This document shows, in pieces, positions 59,056 through 64,000 of a stretch of DNA of 64,000 nucleotides. Source of the stretch: Virgibacillus sp. NKC19-3 (GTDB taxonomy: Bacteria; Bacillota; Bacilli; Bacillales; Amphibacillaceae). Where the stretch lies: positions 1,984,001 to 2,048,000 of the forward strand of contig NZ_JAGYHC010000001.1 in the NCBI RefSeq assembly GCF_019837165.1, in the 5' to 3' direction. The notes below the pieces were generated by a model. The model was given only the letters and a program-made list of their open reading frames with translations, ran no database searches and was not told the DNA's origin. The first letter of the stretch is position 1. Every line of letters starts with the position of its first letter. The position numbers and the translations under genes were made by a program.

Positions 59056-61188
59056 ATGAAAAAGAGAATGAAGGTTCCTATAAAAAAGGCATTGTTCCAT
59101 ACGAAAAATCAATGGTTTTTAATCGTATTACCTGTATTTGTATTGGGTATTTTTTTCTTTTTTATAACATTAAATAATGTTCACACCCAAACGTATGATT
59201 TAGAACGCTTTACTAGTGCGAAAGAAACAATACGATCTCCTGTAACGGTTGAGAAGGAACAGGAAACAGAGCAAAGGACGAGAGAAGCTGTCCAATCTGT
59301 TGAAGATCGATTTAACATATCAAACGAAGTAACCGAGGAACGCGTTGCATATATTGAAGAAATTTTCGATGCCATCGCAACATTAGAAGAGGAAAATCTT
59401 GATACGGAAGAAGAGGATACAACTAGTCCACTAACAGACTTGGAGAAAGTTCAGCAATTAAAACAGATATTATCTCCTGAAATAGCGAATGCTATAAGTG
59501 ATGATGTATTCATACAACTTATCGATTTACCTACTAGCGCTCGGGAAGAAGGAAAATCGCTATTTATTTCTGCTTTAAAGGAATCAATGGAAAGTGGTGT
59601 TCGCACGGAAAATAGAGAATCTGCAGTTGCAAATGTAAAGCAACGTATTAAATATTCAGCACTTCATGCAGATACAAAAGATCCTTTAACACAGATAAGT
59701 GAATTTGCAGTTGTTGAAAATGCTTTTTTCGATGTAGAAGAAACAATGGAAGCACGAAAAGAGGCAGCAAGTAATGTGGAGCCTGCATTAATACGAGCAG
59801 GTGATGTTATTGTCCAAGAAGGGCAAATCATAACAAACGGAATTCATGAAGAACTTGGGTTGACCGGACTTTTAAATAATGAACGAAATATCTATCCAGC
59901 TATCGGGTTAGCTGTGTTAATCACCCTTATATGCAGTGTGATTGCATATGAAATGTTCAACCTTTCCAGACAGAATCGGTTAGATAAAAGCAAAATCATT
60001 TCTGTCTTCTTTATTAGTATTATCGTTATTGCTCTTATGAAAGTAGTAAGTTTATATACAACAGAAGGAAGTGAATTATTTTATATTGTGCCGGTTGCTA
60101 CAGGAGTTTTGTTAATTAAACAACTAATTAGTGAACGACTTTCCATTATTCTTAGTACACTTTATGCTATCTTGGGAAGTATCATTTTTAGTGACATACC
60201 CGGCTCATTTAATGTTGAAGCTGGAATTTATTTCTTTTTCTCCCAACTTGCTGGAATTCTTTGTTTAATACATGTAAAAGATCGTTTAGCAATCCTAAAA
60301 GCGGGTATTGGAATGACGATAGTACATGTTACAGTTGTATTATTATTTATATTTCTTTCATTTGAAAATTATGCGTTAAGTGATCTATTTACGCAATTCA
60401 GTTTCGCCATTGCTTCTGCTTTTCTTTCAGCAGTGTTGACACTTGGATTACTGCCTTTTTTTGAAACAGGTTTAGGAATCCTATCCGATTCAAAATTATT
60501 ACAGCTCTCGAATCCGAATCAGCCATTGCTTAAAAAAATATTAACGGAGGCTCCAGGTACATACCATCATTCTGTAATGGTAGCAAACTTGAGTGAAACA
60601 GCATGCGTAGCAATAGGTGCCAACGGATTACTAGCAAGAGTTGGCGCTTATTACCATGATATAGGTAAAACATTGCGTCCTCATTATTTTATTGAGAACC
60701 AATTATCCCTAAAGAATCCGCATGATCAAATGTCGCCGGGAGAAAGTGCAGAAATAATTATCAGCCACCCATATGATGGAGCTGAAATGTTAAAAAAACA
60801 CCGACTTCCGAAAGAAATTATTGATATTGCTAAACAGCATCATGGTACAACTTTATTGAAATACTTTTATTATAAAGAAAAAGAAATTAATAAACAGGTA
60901 AGCGAAAAAAACTATCGTTATCCAGGCCCCAAGCCACAAACAAAAGAAGCAGCCATTATTTGTATATGTGATTCGGTCGAAGCGGCAGTACGTTCATTAC
61001 AAGAACCAACGGAGGAAAAAATTGAAGAAATTGTCGCATCGATTGTGAATGATCGTATGCTGGATGGCCAATTTGATGATACCCCAATCATGTTAAAAGA
61101 ACTTTACACAACTCAACGAACGATTTGTGAAACACTTAAAGGTATTTTTCATTCGAGAATTCAGTATCCTATGAAGGAGGCAAAATAA
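59056..61188 (+). CDS. pgpH: Cyclic-di-AMP phosphodiesterase PgpH (7TM-HD family, YqfF)
   Basis: Membrane HD hydrolase that degrades c-di-AMP. Seen: 710 residues; a first membrane helix (about 19-38), a large extracellular domain (about 40-275), seven membrane helices (about 280-475) and a cytoplasmic HD domain with HHSVMVANLSETACVAIGANG, the HD in YYHDIGKTLRPHYFIENQ and HHGTTLLKYFY. ATG follows GGGGTGAAC. Position before ybeY is standard. Confidence 0.94.
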   Translation: MKKRMKVPIKKALFHTKNQWFLIVLPVFVLGIFFFFITLNNVHTQTYDLERFTSAKETIRSPVTVEKEQETEQRTREAVQSVEDRFNISNEVTEERVAYIEEIFDAIATLEEENLDTEEEDTTSPLTDLEKVQQLKQILSPEIANAISDDVFIQLIDLPTSAREEGKSLFISALKESMESGVRTENRESAVANVKQRIKYSALHADTKDPLTQISEFAVVENAFFDVEETMEARKEAASNVEPALIRAGDVIVQEGQIITNGIHEELGLTGLLNNERNIYPAIGLAVLITLICSVIAYEMFNLSRQNRLDKSKIISVFFISIIVIALMKVVSLYTTEGSELFYIVPVATGVLLIKQLISERLSIILSTLYAILGSIIFSDIPGSFNVEAGIYFFFSQLAGILCLIHVKDRLAILKAGIGMTIVHVTVVLLFIFLSFENYALSDLFTQFSFAIASAFLSAVLTLGLLPFFETGLGILSDSKLLQLSNPNQPLLKKILTEAPGTYHHSVMVANLSETACVAIGANGLLARVGAYYHDIGKTLRPHYFIENQLSLKNPHDQMSPGESAEIIISHPYDGAEMLKKHRLPKEIIDIAKQHHGTTLLKYFYYKEKEINKQVSEKNYRYPGPKPQTKEAAIICICDSVEAAVRSLQEPTEEKIEEIVASIVNDRMLDGQFDDTPIMLKELYTTQRTICETLKGIFHSRIQYPMKEAK

Positions 61189-61652
61189 TGTATATTGACT
61201 TTCATGATTCAACCAATTCTGTTCCTACCGATTATATTGATTTATTACATCGTCTACTTTTATTTTCAGCTGAGCAAGAGGGAGTTTCCAAGGAAGCTGA
61301 AATATCAGTGAATTTCGTGGATGATAAAGAGATCCAAGAGTTGAATCGTAATTATAGGCAGCAGGACCGGCCAACAGATGTTATTTCCTTTGCTTTGGAG
61401 GATACGGTCGAAGGGGAATTAGATATTATCGGTGAAGATATTCCATTAGTTTTAGGAGATATTGTTATCTCTGTTGATAAAGCGAAGGAACAGGCCATAG
61501 AATATAACCACTCCTTGGAGCGGGAAGTGGGTTTTTTAACCGTACATGGATTTCTTCACTTATTGGGATATGATCATCAAGAACAGCAAGAGGAAACAAT
61601 TATGTTTCAAAAACAGGAAGATATATTGAGGAAGTTTGGCATTGAAAGGTAG
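61188..61652 (+). CDS. ybeY: Endoribonuclease YbeY (rRNA maturation)
   Basis: A zinc metalloprotein that processes 16S rRNA ends and acts in ribosome quality control. Seen: 154 residues; LNRNYRQQDRPTDVISFAL and the metal-binding triad in HGFLHLLGYDHQEQQEE. ATG overlaps the pgpH stop (TAATG) and follows AAGGAGG. Confidence 0.96.
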   Translation: MYIDFHDSTNSVPTDYIDLLHRLLLFSAEQEGVSKEAEISVNFVDDKEIQELNRNYRQQDRPTDVISFALEDTVEGELDIIGEDIPLVLGDIVISVDKAKEQAIEYNHSLEREVGFLTVHGFLHLLGYDHQEQQEETIMFQKQEDILRKFGIER

Positions 61653-62004
61653 AAAAAAGCCGCTTGGATTTTCCTTCGCTTGGAATGGGATACGTGAAGT
61701 TATCAGAACAGAACGGAATTTTCAAATTCATCTCACTGTTACGCTCTTTGTTGTAATAGCAGGTTTTTTCTTTCGATTGTCAAATATTGAATGGGGAATT
61801 CTTGTTCTGGTTATCGGTTTGGTGTTAGTTACGGAAATGACAAATAGTGTTATTGAAAAAATGATGGATTATATAAAACCAGATATGCATCCAACTGCAC
61901 GTGTGATTAAAGATGTAGCTGCAGGGGCCGTTTTAATGGCAGCACTGATTGCAGTTATTATAGGACTATTGCTATTTCTTCCAAAACTTTATATGCTATT
62001 TTAG
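61636..62004 (+). CDS. dgkA: Undecaprenol / diacylglycerol kinase DgkA
   Basis: A small membrane kinase; the Gram-positive enzymes phosphorylate undecaprenol. Seen: 122 residues; an amphipathic N terminus with the RTERNFQIHL motif, ELxNTAIE-type catalytic helix (VTEMTNSVIEKMMDYI), DVAAGAVLMAAL, and three membrane helices. Starts at TTG (61636; 61642 is also possible) inside the end of ybeY. In B. subtilis cdd follows, but none is present here. Confidence 0.92.
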   Translation: MALKGRKKPLGFSFAWNGIREVIRTERNFQIHLTVTLFVVIAGFFFRLSNIEWGILVLVIGLVLVTEMTNSVIEKMMDYIKPDMHPTARVIKDVAAGAVLMAALIAVIIGLLLFLPKLYMLF

Positions 62005-62009
62005 AATTG

Positions 62010-62035
62010 CCCTGTTAGTCAGGGTTTTTCTTTTT
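62010..62035 (+). terminator. Terminator after dgkA
   Basis: CCCTG (62010-62014) pairs with CAGGG (62020-62024) around a 5-base loop, followed by TTTTTCTTTTT. Confidence 0.75.
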
Positions 62036-62071
62036 ACATAAGGTTGTTTCTACTTCTGGCACAAAAGATAG

Positions 62072-62549
62072 AAACTGCGGCGTAGTGAAAGTAACTTTAT
62101 GAGAAGGCTCTCGTTCTAATGATAGTTGAGCGTAGGATACCGCTACGGAAACACATTTCGCTTTTCGCGGGGGCTGATGAGCCTCCTCGTGCTAACCGCA
62201 CTTCGGTGTCTCATCTAGGCCTTTGCTCCCGCAGGAGTCTTCATGTGTTTCCTCCGCTGGTGGTCCCATTCCTACCGTTAAACTGCATTTGTAAGCATAT
62301 CAAACATATCGAAGCTCTCTTACCAGTTCGGTGTTGAATACGAATGAAATTTAGCGACAGAAACTGTGACATTAGCGGAGGAAATACACGGAGACTCCGG
62401 CGGGAAGAAAGGCATCGGTGAGACCCAGTAGTGCGCACGTCAGGAAGGGGCTCACCAGCCGCCCTAAGGTGCGCGAAGTTGTATTTCCGTAGCGGTATGC
62501 CTACTCTCAACCAAAGTTTGCAAAATGAAATATCACTTTGTCGCAGTTT
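62072..62549. repeat. Composite element of two inverted family C repeats
   Basis: Two copies of a GC-rich repeat face each other: about 62121-62265 forward and about 62350-62520 reverse. Both contain TACCGCTACGGAAA and an end like GTGTTTCCTCCGCT. The outer edges are imperfect inverted repeats, AAACTGCGGCGTAGTG (62072-62087) and CACTTTGTCGCAGTTT (62534-62549). Open frames across it are repeat sequence, not genes. It fills the dgkA-era gap (62005-62739); nothing else is visible there. Confidence 0.75.
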
Positions 62550-62739
62550 ACATCAACTGTGATGATTAAAACGAAAAGTACGTTATGAATAGGTTCTTAC
62601 AACCAATCATGTGAAAATACCAGGGGTTGTGTCTTATTTTATAGAAGAAGAGAAACTTTTTAAAGGTTTTGTCGAATGGATGAAAGCTGGGTATATTTGT
62701 AGTATTATAAAACATAAGAAGTGCATGGAGGATTACAAG

Positions 62740-63642
62740 ATGGAACAAATTTTTAAATCTGGATTTATTGCAATCATTGGCAGACCGAATGTTGGAAAAT
62801 CAACATTTATGAACAAAGTTATTGGCCAGAAGATCGCTATCATGAGTGATAAGCCACAAACTACAAGAAATAAAATCCAAGGTGTATTAACCCAGGAAGA
62901 TGCACAAATGGTCTTTATTGATACACCAGGTATTCATAAACCAAAGCATCGATTGGGTGATTTTATGATGCGGATTGCTGAAAACACATTAAATGAAGTT
63001 GATGCTATCTTATTTATGATTGATGCAAAAGAAGGATACGGTAAAGGAGATCAATATATTTTAGATCGTCTGCAGCAGGTTAAACGTCCTGTATATTTAA
63101 TTATCAACAAAATAGATTTGATTCATCCAGACGACCTATTTTCCTTAATCGAGCAATACAGGGTAAAACTTACATTTGAAGAAATTATTCCTATTTCTGC
63201 CCTGCAAGGAAATAATGTAGGACATCTACTTGATGTGTTGAAGACACATTTGCCAGAAGGTCCGAAGTACTATCCGGAAGATCAAGTGACCGATCATCCA
63301 GAGCGTTTTATTATCAGCGAGTTAATAAGGGAAAAGGTTCTAGCGTTAACAAAAGAAGAAATACCGCATTCCGTAACCGTGGTTATCGAGAATATGGAAA
63401 CAAGGGAATCAAATGCTATATTTATTCAAGCTACCATAATAACCGAGAGAAAAACACAAAAGGGAATACTAATTGGTAGGCAGGGAAGCATGCTGAAAAA
63501 TATTGGGAAAAGTGCCCGAAAAGATATTGAAGCTCTACTTGGCACAAAAGTTTATGTAGAACTATGGGTGAAAGTAAAGGAAAATTGGAGAAACAGGCAA
63601 AGTCAACTTACACAATACGGTTATCGTGATGACGAATATTAA
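62740..63642 (+). CDS. era: GTPase Era
   Basis: Essential GTPase that binds the 3' end of 16S rRNA during 30S assembly. Seen: 300 residues; G1 [10 protein letters not shown]2 region [11 protein letters not shown]3 DTPGIHKP, G4 NKIDLI, and a C-terminal KH domain ([19 protein letters not shown]). ATG at 62740 follows ATGGAGGATT; a longer reading from 62611 is not supported by homology. Confidence 0.97.
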   Translation: MEQIFKSGFIAIIGRPNVGKSTFMNKVIGQKIAIMSDKPQTTRNKIQGVLTQEDAQMVFIDTPGIHKPKHRLGDFMMRIAENTLNEVDAILFMIDAKEGYGKGDQYILDRLQQVKRPVYLIINKIDLIHPDDLFSLIEQYRVKLTFEEIIPISALQGNNVGHLLDVLKTHLPEGPKYYPEDQVTDHPERFIISELIREKVLALTKEEIPHSVTVVIENMETRESNAIFIQATIITERKTQKGILIGRQGSMLKNIGKSARKDIEALLGTKVYVELWVKVKENWRNRQSQLTQYGYRDDEY

Positions 63643-63739
63643 ACATGGTAAATTTTTATACTAATTGTTTCTGCAGCTGTGGAAATTCTAAGTAGTGAGT
63701 TACATTTTCAAACATGTTAAAAGAAAGGTGGGGTTTCTT

Positions 63740-63886
63740 GTGATCGATATTACTTGGAAGCTGTTCAGTCAAACGGGAAACATTGAAACCTATTTATTAA
63801 TGAAAGAGTTGGAAAATGATTCAAAGTCACATGAGGTCACACAGACTGCAAATGTGGATAGTAGACCACTAAATACAAACGTATAA
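63740..63886 (+). CDS. yqzL: YqzL family small protein
   Basis: A 48-residue protein beginning VIDITWKLFSQTGNIETYLLMKEL (first codon GTG), the conserved core of the YqzL family found between era and recO. AAAGGTGGGG lies before the GTG at 63740; a longer reading from 63695 lacks support. Function unknown. Confidence 0.88.
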   Translation: MIDITWKLFSQTGNIETYLLMKELENDSKSHEVTQTANVDSRPLNTNV

Positions 63887-63919
63887 GTAATAAGCACTGT
63901 CGCTTTAATGGACGCGGAC

Positions 63920-63949
63920 CCGATTAACTTTAGAATGTTGATTAATCGG
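63920..63949 (+). other. Hairpin before recO
   Basis: CCGATTAA (63920-63927) pairs perfectly with TTAATCGG (63942-63949), 21 bases before the recO start and next to its ribosome binding site. No T tract follows, so a leader hairpin is more likely than a terminator. Confidence 0.4.
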
Positions 63950-63970
63950 AGAAGATTAGAGGTGTGAGGC

Positions 63971-64000
63971 GTGCTCGAAAAAATGGATGGAATTATTATT
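63971..64000 (+). CDS. recO: DNA repair protein RecO, first 10 codons
   Basis: The gene runs off the right edge. Seen: GTG start at 63971 after AGAGGTGTGAGG, coding for MLEKMDGIII, which matches the start of RecO (MLxKxEGIV). The era-yqzL-recO order is standard. RecO loads RecA onto SSB-coated DNA; that rests on the position and on these few residues. Confidence 0.75.
   Translation, partial: MLEKMDGIII

Noticed and set aside
62119-62510. Two overlapping open frames in the dgkA-era gap
   Set aside because: They translate the inverted family C repeats; their similar sequences (IPLRK, SRRSL, VFPPL) come from the repeat itself.
62072-62549. Insertion sequence
   Set aside because: There is no transposase gene in or near the element.

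Overview
The window is from a low-GC, endospore-forming member of the Bacillaceae. Gene content, gene order and strong AGGAGG-type ribosome binding sites are Bacillus-like. An Mrp Na+/H+ antiporter operon, acidic proteins and several families of dispersed intergenic repeats fit a halotolerant or alkalitolerant genus of the Oceanobacillus/Virgibacillus kind; the genus is inference. Almost everything is vertically inherited core genome. I saw no phage, insertion sequence, CRISPR array, tRNA or rRNA.

Layout. (1) 1-20432 follows the B. subtilis yrv-yrr region: the end of aspS (with a one-base frameshift), 6S RNA, an RsfA-like regulator and rarA (minus strand), then cymR, a cysteine desulfurase, mnmA, a TPR protein, recD2, a zinc-ribbon protein, an AI-2E family transporter, a T-box leader with alaS, ireB, ruvX, a DUF1292 gene, mltG, trmR, udk, greA, a DUF1510 gene and mtnN. 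(2) 20544-28249, all minus strand: an intact sigK, a second murE-type ligase, and an mrp operon in the order A-C-D-E-F-G with no mrpB. (3) 28642-38202: sda (minus, with DnaA boxes upstream), yqeG, yqeH, aroE, yqeI, nadD, yqeK, rsfS, yqeM, then comEA, comEB and comEC. (4) 38203-53228: yqzM, holA, rpsT, gpr, spoIIP, yqxA, lepA, the CIRCE-controlled hrcA-grpE-dnaK-dnaJ chaperone cluster with prmA and rsmE, deoC, and rpsU-yqeY. (5) 53229-64000: a sigma-W promoter driving the nfeD/floA/yqfB operon, then yqfC, yqfD, phoH, pgpH, ybeY, dgkA, a repeat-filled gap where B. subtilis has cdd, era, yqzL and the first codons of recO.

Functions group into tRNA charging and modification with its sulfur supply (aspS, alaS, iscS-type desulfurase, mnmA, trmR), DNA repair and replication (rarA, recD2, ruvX, holA, recO), ribosome assembly and translation (yqeH, yqeI, rsfS, rsmE, prmA, ybeY, era, lepA, rpsT, rpsU), sporulation (sigK, sda, gpr, spoIIP, yqfC, yqfD, rsfA-like), competence, heat shock, envelope stress and sodium/pH homeostasis.

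Points most worth checking: the loss of mrpB at an exact mrpA-mrpC junction; a MurE paralog whose diaminopimelate-recognition motif reads NDPR instead of DNPR; a perfect 14-bp inverted repeat at the predicted 5' end of the rpsU transcript; a DnaA-box cluster upstream of sda; the aspS frameshift; and composite inverted-repeat elements in several gaps. I found no convincing wholly new multi-gene system.
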